A DNA stretch of 64,000 nt from Plasmodium brasilianum (Eukaryota; Apicomplexa; Aconoidasida; Haemosporida; Plasmodiidae). Each line of letters begins with the position of its first letter. Positions within the stretch are counted from its first letter, which is position 1. This document shows, piece by piece, positions 11,378 to 23,300 of this stretch. The notes below the pieces were generated by a model that did no database searches, was not told the DNA's origin, and saw only the letters and a list, made by a program, of their open reading frames with translations. The position numbers were made by a program, and so were the translations under genes. The stretch is taken from assembly GCF_023973825.1 (NCBI RefSeq), contig NC_090127.1, positions 1,970,501 through 2,034,500 on the forward strand, written 5' to 3'.

Positions 11378-13151
11378 GCATATTTATGTATGCATATTTA
11401 TATGGGCATACACGTATAATAACTACGTGTGTTTTTCGGTTTTCCCATTTTTTAAAAGGCGCTTGAATATTTTTTCCGCCCCTTCTTCAGTTTTACAGAA
11501 AAATGGAGAGCGGGTTTGCTATTTAAATACATGTTCATAAAACCTTGCGTGAACTGTGTACACAAATGTATATACATGTGTATATGTATACATGTCCGCG
11601 AATATATATATACATATATATAACGAAATACCAATTTTTTTTTTTTTCAAACTTCTCGGGATGTTGCAATTTTAAACAAGGAAAAGATGTCCCTCACAAA
11701 AGGAAATAAAAAAAGTATAATAAAAGAAATGAAAAAATAAAAGGAAAAAAAAAAAAGAGAAATGAAAAAATAAAAGGAAAAAAAAAAAAAGAGAAATGAA
11801 AAAATAAAAAGCTAAATAAAAAATGATGATATACGAAGTGACGTAATATATATAACAAAAAATAAGTCAACCCAGCAGAACATAAAATGTATAGCTATAA
11901 AATGTAAAATAGTATATAAAGTAGCAAAAAAGGAAAAAAAAAAAAAAAAAAAAAATATTTTTCTTATTTAATCAGTATCTTACAAATTATCATCACCACA
12001 TACTTTTATTATTATCCTTTTATTTGTCGTTCAGATTGAAAATTAATATTCTGTGTTATTTCTTCAAACTTGGAGAGAATTCTTTTTTTTTTTTTTTTCT
12101 CCTTTTTTCAGTTATATGTCATACATAAATATATACAAGTATATATTAATATACATACTTATGCATATATATATTATACATACTTGCATATACTTTCATA
12201 TGCAAACGTGTACTCGTATATACATGCATATAATGTATAAGTGATGAATATATTTAACACGTATAAATAAAAAAAAAAGCGTAAAAAATTTTTTATTCGT
12301 TCTATGCATTTTTATAGGAATTTTAAACGGTAAGCAATATATATATAAATATAAGTAATATAAATAAGTATGTATGTATGTATATAATACGCACGTATGT
12401 ATATATATATATATATATATAACGGTTTGTCAGCTTACAAAATAACTGCGTCAAATGCGAGTGAACATTTAATTCCATTCTTTTAAGGACAATTTTATCT
12501 GTTCATATTTAACAAAAAGAAGGTTGCAAAAATAAATTTTTCGAACGCTTCAAAAAAAAAAAAAAAAAAGAAAAAAGAGCAATTAAAAATTTTTTATTTT
12601 TATAATTATATGTATAGGTTAAACCACATAATAATAAACAGTAGCATTATATCATATATATTGTTTTATTGTTCCTTTATTAAATAGAACTTTTCCCCTT
12701 TGCTTAAATTAAGTTCAAATAAGGTCAAAAAAAAAAAAAAAAAAATTTCTATAAATCCAAACTCGTTTCTTCATATGAGCAAGTAATTATTTTAATTTTT
12801 TGCGAAAATTTTTTTATTATTGAAAGGAAGTGAAATTAAGGCATTTCCTTGGAAATTCTGAATTGTACATGTGTTAAGAAATTTTTTTTTAATTCTGAGA
12901 AGTGTTCAGAAAAAATAGCTAAAATGCAGAAAATTGTGCACTTGTATGTGCACGTATGTATGTGTATATAAAGGTATAACATTCGGAATATATTACATAT
13001 GTGTGTATTTTTGTCTACGACTGAAATTCCCCAAGAGTGAGTAAGCGCCAAATAAGGGGTTATATCGCATAAACAAGATACATACACATACACGTATGCC
13101 CTCACGCGCAAACGTATCCGTACGAATATATGAGAATACTCCTAGGTCAAC
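9449..13151. promoter_or_regulatory. Divergent intergenic region (SWI3-like / UTP23)
   Basis: This 3.7-kb spacer lies between divergent genes and must hold both 5' UTRs and promoters. It contains a roughly 27-bp degenerate repeat at 10200-10330 (Leu/Phe-like TTTGCTTAATTTG blocks with TTCGCTCGA), a (TA)n at 11344-11371, a duplicated AAATGAAAAAATAAAAGG block at 11735-11800, and many poly-A runs. A nested inverted repeat at 11051-11098 is described separately. Short open frames here look like chance and I support none as a gene. Confidence 0.5.
11051..11098. other. Nested inverted repeat, possible structured RNA
   Basis: GAAGAC at 11051-11056 pairs with GTCTTC at 11093-11098, and inside it TTGCTT at 11066-11071 pairs with AAGCAA at 11082-11087. 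This leaves an asymmetric internal loop between the two stems, the general shape of half an H/ACA RNA. No clear H or ACA box was established, so this is only a candidate hairpin. Confidence 0.2.
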
Positions 13152-14192
13152 ATGAAAATTGACAAGAAGAAGGAGTTTAAAAAAAAGCTAACCATGTGCA
13201 TTTCCCTGCTGCAAGTGTCAGATCCCCTAAAAATAATTATCGACGAAACTTTCATTAAATTATGCATTGTTCATAAAATTTGCATAAAAGATGAATTAAG
13301 TAAATTATTAAATAGGCAGTTACTTCTTATGACTACTAAGTGTATATCCCAGTATGCAAAAAAAAGTCTACAAGAAGAAACTGCATATGGATTAAGGAAA
13401 TTAACACATTATAAATGTAATCACAATGAAGAGAATATAAAAGACTCTGTTAATAATTTTTTAAAAAAAAAAAAAAATGAAAGCAGTAATATTTTTTCTG
13501 TAAATTATTTTGAAAATCAAGTAAATGTTACGCATAACTTTGACAGTTTGTATAATGTCAAGAGTCAAATTTGCAAGAAGGAGAATAAATCAAATCAGGA
13601 AAATAATAATGAAAAGAATGAACAACTTCAGGAAAAAACCAGTGAGAAAAGAATAGAAAACGGTCAAGTATATAAGGTGAAAAATAATATAGAGAATGTG
13701 GACAATACAAAAGGAGGTGGACATAACCAACCAAATGACTCTAACATATGCGAAGACCATGGGGAGGATAACAAAAGGGGAGAGAGTAATGAACTTTCAG
13801 ATTCCATGAAATGTATAATCGACCTTGTAAAAAACAATAATGAAAAGAAATTTTTCCTGGCGACCAACAACTTAGAGCTACGATCCTTTTTGAGGTTAAC
13901 AAAAAATAAGAAGCAAATGAGATACAGTGAAGCAAAAGAGAAAAAAAAAAAAAAAAAAAAAAAAAAAGAAATGAAATGAAATGAAATATAATTAGGCAAA
14001 AATTAACAAAATAAAACAAAAAAACTATATATGGAAATGTAAGCTTAAATGACATTTCAAAGTTACATGTGTAACTGAGTACGTGCAGGAGAGCTCTTGA
14101 GTCTGCTGCTTAACCGCAAGCAGCATTTATGTAATGATTAGAAATAATTATGTTTATGTTTAAAAAATTATTATTATTATTATTATTATTAT

Positions 14193-14225
<33 letters not shown>

Positions 14226-14549
14226 TTTCTCCTATCGTTTTTCCATTATTTTGCTTTTCCTTTTTTTCATTTATGGATATGTATTTTTATTACCTCTCTT
14301 TTTTTCAGGAAGGTTTTCATAGTACCCATCATATATATAAGCGAGGGGGGAGTAATAAAAATGGAAAGCTTATCTACAAAAAATTTAAATAAAAAAGAAA
14401 ATGTGGAGTTAAAGAAAATGAAGATGCTTAAGTGGGAACGCGAGTTAAAAAAGTCTGAACAGAGGAAGAATGGGACGAACATCAGAAAAAGTGTTAAAAA
14501 AAAAAAAAAAAAAAAAAAAAATAAAGGGGTAAAGAAGGGGGAGGAATAA
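13152..14549 (+). CDS. UTP23: rRNA-processing protein UTP23 (PIN-domain family), two exons
   Basis: UTP23 is a nucleolar SSU-processome factor with a (usually inactive) PIN fold, needed for early 18S rRNA processing. Exon 1 is 13152-13894 and exon 2 is 14309-14549; the GAG|GTTAAC donor and TTTTTCAG acceptor join codon AG|G. The N-terminal 100 residues follow the UTP23 pattern: basic start, DPLKIIIDETF, then LLLMTTKCISQYAKK, then AYGLRKLTHYKCNH, matching the CCHC-type zinc-associated region. After a low-complexity Asn/Glu insert, FLATNNLELRSFLR runs across the splice into KVFIVPIIYIS, equivalent to 'ATqD.dLr..lrkipGVPliyi' of UTP23/FCF1. The tail is Lys-rich. Without splicing, exon 1 runs into a poly-A tract and stops at 13979, which would cut the PIN core. 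The next gene downstream is convergent. The family call is by eye but the match spans both exons. Confidence 0.82.
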
Positions 14550-15512
14550 AGCGCGAAATAAATGTGCAAGACTTGAAGCGAAAACGGTATGATGGAAGAG
14601 TCTAGATAAGGAGGAATTATATATCGAGAATTACGTGCATTTATATGTAAATATATACGTGCGTATGAATAGATATGTATACATGTATATTTAAATGTTT
14701 GTATGTTTGTGCTTGTTGCTAATAAAATGGACCTGAAAAACACTGAACGCGTGTATTTTATTTTATTTATTATTTTTTTTTTTTTTTTTTTACTTTTCTT
14801 CTTTCCTTTGGTAGTTTATAAAAATTTGCAATTTCAATCCATCGTACGATTTAATGAATAGCTAATTTGTGTGTAATATTTATTTGCACAGAATACTTTT
14901 TATTTTTATTTTAATTAAAAATAATTTATGTTTGTATATTGTCATAATGTTTTTTTTTTTTTTTTTTTTTTTAAAATAAAAAATTGAAATAAACAAAAAA
15001 AAGTGTAAATTACAGTTCAACTAGTCGTACGATAACAACTTTTGGACGTCCGTCAAATAAGTACCACAAAATTCATACGTATATATGTAAACATGCATGA
15101 GTATAAACATGCATATATATGTATATACATTTGCTTATATCACACTCAAGTTTTAAAAGTTCTTGCCATCTCAGTCACCACTACAGCTGTTCAGCACGCA
15201 GAGTAGGAGAGTGAAGATACAGCAGATGTCAATACGTAGAATCGAAATGGATAACTAAAACAAAACTTTAAAAAATAAGCAAACACGAATAAGATGGACA
15301 CAAAAAAGAGGGGAAGAGGAAAGTAACTAAAAAGGTTTGTCCCTCTAGTCATTTTGTTTGTCAATCTGTCTTTTTTTTTTTTTATCGTTATTCTTCCTCT
15401 TCCTCTTCTTCTACTTCTTCTTCCTCTTCTTCTACTTCTACTTCTTCCTCCTCTTCCTCCTCATCCGTCTGTTCCTATTTTCCCGCTTTCACGGAGAACT
15501 TATTTACAAAAT
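14550..15512. other. Convergent spacer between UTP23 and FYV7-like gene
   Basis: About 960 bp with several T and A homopolymers (14773-14790, 14950-14972) and a TTC/CTTCTT-rich pyrimidine stretch at 15370-15475 that would read as GA-rich in the minus-strand transcript. It is presumably two 3' UTRs. No gene seen. Confidence 0.5.
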
Positions 15513-16130
15513 TTAAATTTTTTTCAGCAAGTGGCTGATAATATTTTTCATTACCGGTTGACCCCTGCTTGTTTTTTGGTTCAGTTTTATAAACTTTTGA
15601 AATCTCATTAATTTTTTTTGTGTTCGTTCTTTTTCACTTTTCAAAATAGCAGCTTCTTTCTCTTTTACAGATAATTCTTTTTCTTTCTTTTTCATTTCAG
15701 TAATGTTAAGTTCCTTAATATATGCAGATTTTTTCTTTGTTTTTTGTTTCATGTTATGTTTCTGTTGTCCAAGTAGGATAATTTCCTTATTGTTATATGC
15801 CCATTCTGTTTTTTTGTTACCACTGCCATATGATCTTGTTTTATTTTGGCTCTCTGCTATTTGTTCCTCCAGCAACTCATGAGGTTCTTCCATTTCCTTT
15901 TCCTTTTGTTCCTCTTTTACCTTTTCCTGTTTGTGTTCTACCGCACTAGGTGTAAAGAAAAAGTTTTTAATCGGGTCGCTATTAACCAATTCCGTTTTAG
16001 TCTCATTTGGTTGTATCTTCTTTTTATATTTACGCAGAAACTTCTGGTCATTGTAATATTTTCTTTTTTTCCTTAGGTAGTTTTTGTTCTTCGTGTACCT
16101 TTTACTTTGGAATAAAATTTTCTTCTTCAT
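15513..16130 (-). CDS. Small basic rRNA-processing protein, FYV7/TAP26-like
   Basis: Protein of 205 residues, very rich in Lys and Glu and predicted coiled-coil over its C-terminal half. The last 25 residues carry the hallmark of the Fyv7/TAP26 (CCDC59) rRNA-processing family: a basic helix, then KTSRGQPVMKN followed by a helix ending HLLKKI, corresponding to 'kT.kGQP.m...ieyLLeKIq'. The N terminus (Lys/Arg/Tyr-rich, YRKYKKK-like) suits a nucleolar protein. In yeast, Fyv7 is a small-subunit processome factor. The size fits the family (about 150-240 residues). The start is the first Met, 1.1 kb from the divergent EMG1 gene. The short diagnostic motif limits certainty; another basic nucleolar protein is the alternative. 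Confidence 0.6.
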   Translation of the reverse strand: MKKKILFQSKRYTKNKNYLRKKRKYYNDQKFLRKYKKKIQPNETKTELVNSDPIKNFFFTPSAVEHKQEKVKEEQKEKEMEEPHELLEEQIAESQNKTRSYGSGNKKTEWAYNNKEIILLGQQKHNMKQKTKKKSAYIKELNITEMKKKEKELSVKEKEAAILKSEKERTQKKLMRFQKFIKLNQKTSRGQPVMKNIISHLLKKI

Positions 16131-17254
16131 ATTGATGGGAGAATTATATGTGCAATAATATGTGCAATAGTAAGTGCAATAGTTAGTGCTATATTGGGGT
16201 CAAACACGAGAATAAAAAAAAAAAAAAAAAAAAAAAAGCAGAAACGGGAAGAAAAAGAAGAAAAAACTGTTTTACACGTGAAGTCACAATATATCATATT
16301 TTGTTAGTAGATATTAGATTGTTGCTTCCGAAATTGTGTTTCATCCATCATTTGTTGGTAAAAAATTCTTCATTATTCCTTTCACATTTGTAGAGTAAAA
16401 TTATCTTCATTGTCCTTTTCCCAAGCTTACATTGTAAAGAATATATAAATACATATATATATATACATATATATATATATACATATATTTCAGGAGCAAA
16501 AATTCATGTATTATACATGTACGTATGTTTATATGAATGAATAATGTGCGCGCGTTGTTATATATTACATTGAATATGTGATATACGATGCCGAAAAAAG
16601 GTTTTTCCCATTTTTGAATTATTTTCGCAAAGTTACAAAACGAGTAGGGATAAATATGCAACGCTTGAATATAATGCCTGGTATACTTCCAAGTAGTAGG
16701 AACAAGCATTAAAGCGAATACTTATGAATATTCCTACATTTATTACGTAAACAGGTATGTTTTATAAACATTTTTTTATTTTTTTATTTTTCACATGATA
16801 AAAGTACTTTTATTTTTTACTACATGTTCGGAAAAGATTTTCAGTAACTAGTTGTGTCGGGCTTACATTTTTTTTAAACGAAATAATTGCGCAACGCAGA
16901 ATTCTTTTTTGCTTTTTCGGATTTTTCTTATTTTTCGGATTTTTCTGATTTTTCTTATTTTATTTTTCTGCTTTTTTTTTTTTTTTTATATTTTATATGT
17001 TTTATTTTCTCAATTTTTTCCGTTTTTTCTGTTTCTTTTCCTCTTTTTTTTTTTTTTTTTTTTTTCTTTTCTTATACATATGATGAAATATAGCGCAGCA
17101 AATATGCCTTAAACATTATTGCATTATTACTGCTTGTATCATCATTTTTGATGAGTAGGAAAAAAAGAAAAAAAAAAAAGATATACATATATATTTATGT
17201 ACACATAGAATAAAATATATACAAAAAATTTATGCAAAAAAATCTCTCTATAGA
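16131..17254. promoter_or_regulatory. Divergent promoter region (FYV7-like / EMG1)
   Basis: This 1.1-kb spacer between divergent ribosome-assembly genes could serve as a shared bidirectional promoter. It contains poly-A at 16216-16237, (TA)n-like DNA near 16455-16485, and T-rich TTTTTCGGATT repeats at 16910-17060. No gene seen. Confidence 0.5.
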
Positions 17255-19378
17255 ATGGTAGAGAGGAAAAAGGAGCAGTGTTTAAAAAAGGGGAAATGCG
17301 TTAAAGTGAAAACGAAGGGGGCTAAAAATGACGAGGTAAAAAGGATTCGGAAGAATACTAATAATTTAAATGAACAGAAAGGGAACGAAGGGAAAGAGCA
17401 TACAACAGTAGCGACTTATGGCACGGATATATCTCTGAAGCGGAAGAGGAACACGCGCACGTTTGATACAAATTGCAGCCGAAATAGGAACAAAAACTGC
17501 AGTCGTTATAACAGCAGTTATAGCAATCGCTCTACGATCTTTAAAGGAAGGGATGCAAAAATACATTTTACAAAAAATAGCAGCGAAAAAATAGGAGTAC
17601 CTTGCAGAGTAGATAACAATAACAACTATGTTCAACTGGCAGATAGAGGTTATACAGCGAACGGCTGCACTAGGTACAGTGGTGATTTAAATGATGATGT
17701 TGATATTTACTCAGACTACGATGCTGTTGACCGTGGGAACGATTTTTATATCTACAACAATAACAGTTCCGCGTCGAGCGAAAACGAAAATTTAGGTACT
17801 CCTGATGATGCCCTTCTTGATACCCTAGATGATACCCTTGTTGACGACCCAGATGATACCCCTGTTGACGACCCAGATGAAAATTTGAAGGGGAAAGAAA
17901 ATAATAATGTCAAGTATGGCGGAGAGTACATAAGTTATGATGAGTACATAAATGTAATGAAAAATTGTAAACAGGATAATGATGTTAACATAAAAAGAGA
18001 AGATGTGAAGGAGGATTTAAATAATGATGAAGGAAAAAAGATGTATAAAATTTTTTTATTATTTTCCCCCTTAGGTGTAACAAGCATAAATAACAAAAGT
18101 TATATAATCAACGCAGATGATCATATGTCTTTGTTTGAAAAAAAATTAAAGAGTGTGGAAAGGTTAATAGAAATTACAAAAAATAATAAAGAAAAGAAAA
18201 ATTTAGAAAAAAAAATGGAAATGATAAAAAATAAACAAGATAATTTAAGACTTGATATTTTATTCTTTACACTTTTAAGCTTAAGAGATAGTGTTATAAA
18301 TAAAAAAAAAAAATTACAAATTTATATTCATACAATTAGGGGATTATTAATTTATGTATCTCCTTCATTTCGTGTGCCAAGAAATTTCATGGTCTTTAAA
18401 AAAATTATGTTACAGCTTTTGAAAAATAGAGTAGTAACAGATAATGATAAGAAGCCCTTAATGAGTATTACCCACCGCCCGATCAACTACTATGTGGGGT
18501 CTTCAGTGTAAAAAAAAAAAATAATAAAATAAAAAAAAAATAAAAACAAATATAAATATACACCATGGACGACAGTGTGGACGTTTTATGTTGTAGTGAC
18601 CTTGAATATGAGTTAACTCGCGCGTTTGTACAAGCGTGCGCATGTATCTGTACCCATATATACGTCTATTAAAGTATCTATTTGTCTATGTGTGTGTGTC
18701 TGTGTAGTCTCTTTGCGGATGTGAATGGAGTTACTGCTTAGTACAGCGGTCGTTTAAGTCTTTTGAACGAAAAAATTGAGAAAATTACTTTGATAATTTT
18801 TTGTCAATTTTTTGACGTTTTTTTTGCCTTATTCATTTGTGTTACCCTTCTCAATGTATATCCGTTTCGGTTTCCCTTCCCCTTAAACTTATATTTATTT
18901 TACTATTATTTTATTTTATTATTTTATTATTTTATTATATTATTTTATTATTTTATTATTTTATTATATTATTTTATTATTTTATTATTTTATTATTATA
19001 TTATTATATTATTATATTATTATATTATTTTATTATTTTATTATTTTATTATATTATTATATTATTATATTATTTTATTTTTTTATTTTATTATTTTATT
19101 ATTTTATTATTTTATTTTATTACTTTTTTAGCTGTGTGGGGATATCAAATAAGGGCTTTCCAACAGATATTAAAAAGTTTTCAGAGAAGATCATAGAAAC
19201 AAATAATGATTATTCCTTTTTTTTGTCCTTATCGAACATGCATGACTTAAGTTATTTCATTGAAATGATGAAGAAAAAAGAGAGTGAGAATTTTTCTTTA
19301 GACTATTTTGTTCGATTGTCTGATTTGAAATTGTCAGCTATTACGATTTGCTCAAAATTAACTCACTTTTTAAATTAA
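17255..19378 (+). CDS. EMG1: 18S rRNA pseudouridine N1-methyltransferase EMG1/NEP1, two exons
   Basis: EMG1/NEP1 is a SPOUT-class methyltransferase that methylates a hypermodified pseudouridine of 18S rRNA and assists 40S assembly in the nucleolus. Exon 1 is 17255-18507 and exon 2 is 19132-19378; the donor GTAAAA and acceptor TTTTTAG join codon GT|C. After a roughly 270-residue low-complexity N-terminal extension (Asn/Asp/Lys, with repeated Asp-Asp-Thr-Leu/Pro-Val blocks) the conserved core begins at about MYKIFLLFSPLGV. It continues with LDILFFTLLSLRDSVINKKKKLQIYIHT and RGLLIYVSPSFRVPRNF, equivalent to 'D.lHq.Ll.L.DSpLNkag.lqvyihT...vLieV.P..RiPRtf'. Exon 2 supplies the C-terminal SPOUT part ending LKLSAITICSKLTHFLN, the NEP1 'YPLSAa..CsKl...' element. 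Splicing is required for a complete enzyme. The extension is much longer than in yeast or human. Confidence 0.87.
18890..19130 (+). repeat. Intronic TTTTATTA-type low-complexity array
   Basis: The EMG1 intron (18508-19131) is mostly a run of TATTATTTTATT units ending directly at the acceptor polypyrimidine tract. It creates long spurious Leu/Ile/Tyr/Phe frames. It probably arose by slippage. Confidence 0.85.
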
Positions 19379-20320
19379 CAATTAAAAAGGATTTCAAAAA
19401 GATTGATTTTCACACTGAGTTCTAGTAATACACGAGATGTAATTGACAATGGAGGGAGTACACTGCCCTAGTAACATTAACAAAAAGACGTGAAACGACG
19501 AAAAATTACAAAACGGAAAAAGGTGGACTAAAGTTTGGGAAAATGACAAAATGTACAAAGGTAGAGCTCCAAAGATGGTCTTTTATATAAATGAGATACG
19601 GAAAAAACGAAAGACAAAAAAATTAAAAAAATAAAATCAAATCAGGAGATGAACAGATGAACAGATGAACAGATGAACAGATGAACAGATGAGCAGATGA
19701 ACAGATGAACAGATGAGCAGATGAGCAGATGAGCAGATGAGCAGATGAGCAGATGAGCAGATGAATAAATGAACAGATAAGCAGATGAACGGATAAGCAG
19801 ATGAACAGATGAACAGATGAGCAGATGAATAAATGAACAGATAAGCAGATGAACGGATAAGCAGATGAACGGATAAACAGATAATCAGATACTGCGATAA
19901 AAATATCTAATTAACAAACGAACAACAAATAAAACGGAAAAAAAAAAAAAAAAAAACATAGTCTCTTAAGCTGTGACGATTAACAGTTTTCATAAAATAC
20001 TTTTTTTTTTGTTTATGTTTTTTTTATGTACTTTTATGTATTTTTTTTTGCTTTTTTATGCCCTTACACGTATATATTAATGGTAAACACTGCCTATCAA
20101 TTTTTTTTTCTTTTTTTCATAATTACACATTGTTTTACTTGTCTACTCCTGTTCATTATTTATAATTTTTTTTTACTTCATCAAATGTGGTTACGTGTTT
20201 GGTAATATTAACTAAAGCAAAATAAAAACAAAAAAAAAAAAGGAAAAGATAAAATAAAATATGTGTTCAAAATTTGACTAGAAATATAAAATATATATAA
20301 AATGATACAAATGTTCCTTT
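19379..20320. repeat. Convergent spacer with 8-bp satellite (CAGATGAA/CAGATGAG)
   Basis: Between the 3' ends of EMG1 and RTF1. A block at 19647-19890 is about 30 copies of an 8-bp unit, CAGATGAA/CAGATGAG with CAGATAAG and CGGATAAG variants, in patterned alternation. The remainder is A/T homopolymer-rich DNA with no gene seen. Confidence 0.85.
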
Positions 20321-23300
20321 TCAATTACCTCCGAAAAGGTCATGTTCATCCTCTCTCTTATTTATATTTATATTTTCATCAAAATAAACCTAAAAAAAAA
20401 AAAAAAAATTAATACACTTTAAATTGGAAGGAATAATCAGGAAACATGTACGTTCATACAAAGCTAATTTTAAAAATGATGTTCAGAATTTTCTGAACAT
20501 TCATAAAAATTCGGGGAAGGGAACATATGTTCAGGTCATTATTATATGTACATATATATACGGCACTTATATGCGTGTGCCCGTACATATACATATTCAC
20601 GTAAATGTATATGGATGCAAATGTATCTGCATGTATAAATATAGTTGGGCGAATACGATTGCAGAAGAACTATCTCGCTTTTTGCTCCTTCTGAATTTCT
20701 CACCTGACTACTTTGAATTCCTCCAAGAAGAAAATGATGCACAATTTTGTTGTGAACGTCAATAGGTAATTCAACAAACTTACTAGTTATAAAATTGTTA
20801 AAATTCCTTTTCTCTTCACTTATGTAATTTATCAAATTTGCTACGCTCTTTTCTTCTATTCCTGTATGTTCGCAGTTCAAAAAAAAAAAAAAAAAAAAAA
20901 CATGAACACTATGTATGTTGATGTGTGCATGTATATATATATATATATATTTACATATATGTACATATGCACGAAAACACACATGTAGAGACGAAGATCT
21001 TCATTCGTTCACTAGATAAGAGCATCACGTAACTTCATTGCGCTTATGTGTTATGCACTTGTCAGCTACTTCTTATTCCGATCTCTGTTTTTATTTCGCG
21101 TATGTATGCACACATATAAATATATACAAATGTATGCACTCACATGTACACACATAAAAATATACAACCATAAACGCCCATGTGTGAGCATATGCGTACC
21201 CAGAAATTTGTTCACAAATTTGTCAGGAAATTCGTCCGTTAGTGATGAGTTCACATAAGCCTTTATCGATTTTTCCTTCAATACATTTTTTTCTTTTTCT
21301 TGTGCAAAATATTCCCGACTTTTTGCTGATAAGATATTAGCTAGCCAAAGAAAAAAAAAAAAGAAATTCACACACGTATATTTATAATTACGTATAAATA
21401 TGTTTAAAAATACATACATACATGCATACGTAAATATTTATAAATACATACATATATACATATTTATAAATACATACATATATACATATTTATAAATACA
21501 TACATATATACATATTTATAAATACATACATATATACATATTTATAAATACATATATTTACATTTTCAAATACGCATATATATACATATAAGAATTGCTC
21601 ATAAGTAGGAACGAATAACAAAATGTGTTCGCGCACAACATATAAGTGAAAGCACGCGATGGCAAAAAAAAATACTTCTCGCTTTTTCCAGTTGCTCCCG
21701 CAGAATGTCCTTCTTCTTCGTTAATAACTCAATTTGATGATTCAATTTGGACAAATTTCCGGTATTATCATGGGGATGTATTCTTTTTTTTGCATAAGTT
21801 AATGTGTCTATTTCGTGTAAAATAGAACAGATTTCTCTCTGCACAGTTATACGAGATATGGGTAAGGTATCAATATTTTTATTATTTGTGAAAATTTCAT
21901 GAAAGCTTTTTTTTTTTTTCATTTCTACTAAGTCTTGTATTTGTTTCTCTGTATAATGAAAATTTTTCAAATCTTCAATTTTTTCTTTCAAAAAAAGATG
22001 GAAATTTTTTAAAATTTCCAAATCTATGGAAAATAATTTTATAAAATTATATTCATCAACTGTAAATTTCTGATCAGATATGTTGTTAAGGTCACATATG
22101 TATGTTGTATAACTTTTTTCTGTACTTAACTCATTGATAGACACCTTTTTATTTTGATTCATTAATTTTTTCATTTTCTTAAAAAAATGGAAATCTGCCA
22201 AATTTTCTAAATGCGCTATTTCAAATTTTATATTCGTATATCTATCAACGCAAAAATAATTTTTTTCACTTTTAATAACATTTGTTATAAAGAAAAAATT
22301 TTTTTTTTTATTCAATGAATTGTCTTTACTCATTTCTTGATGATTTGTATTATTTTTATAATTATGATAATTTTTTAAAACGTGTGTAACTTCTGTCAGT
22401 GCAAACATATCAACTATTTTTATCATATGCCCTATTACATAATAAGCAAAATTAATATGTTCACTCATATCAAGTAGAAAGGTTTTTTTTAATTGAAAAT
22501 ACGTTATAATTTCATAACTCATATATTTATAAATATCTAATTTAATTTTTTTTTCTTCTTTGTATATATGTATTAATCGTTCAGGTGTTTCTAGTTCTTT
22601 TGAAAATATATCACTCTTTCCTATATTGTTTATAATATCATTTGAATTCTCATATACTTTTTTGTTCTGATCATTTGAAACTATGCGATGAACACTTCTT
22701 TCACGATTTTTTATTATTTCATCATCCTTATGAACACCATGGCCATCGTCATCTTTGCCATAGTCGACCGTCTTAACAATACCTGAACTTTTTCTGTTCT
22801 CAACTGATTCTCTTCTTTGTACATGTTTCTTCCTTTTAGTTAAATCTTCTCCATTGTCACTGAAAAGAAACTTAGTGCGTTTTTTGTCATTTTTTACACT
22901 CTTTTCATTTTTATCATATTTTTCATCTTTCCATTTATTCTTGCTTTTACTCTCCTCTAACATATGGTCATTTCTGCTTGTTTCTAAAGAATATTTTTTT
23001 TTATCATAAGAAGATATTGTATTATCTACATAATAATTATTATTAATTTTCGTACTTTTATTTTCATCTATAACTGCATCTTTTGTCATTTTTTTCTGTT
23101 TTTTATTTTTCTCTTGGTGATAAGAAATGTCTGAACGCGATTCAGACGAATATTCATATGTGTAATTACTGTCGGCTTTGTTTCCCTCCTCTGTATGTAT
23201 ATCTTTTTTATTAGTTATATATTCATGCATATTTTTATCATATTTTTCACCATCCTTTACTAGCTTTACTATTTTTTTCCCCTCTTCATCTTGAGGAAAT

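Noticed and set aside
18763..19196. Long Leu/Tyr/Phe/Ile frames resembling membrane proteins
   Set aside because: Produced by the TTTTATTA intronic array of EMG1.
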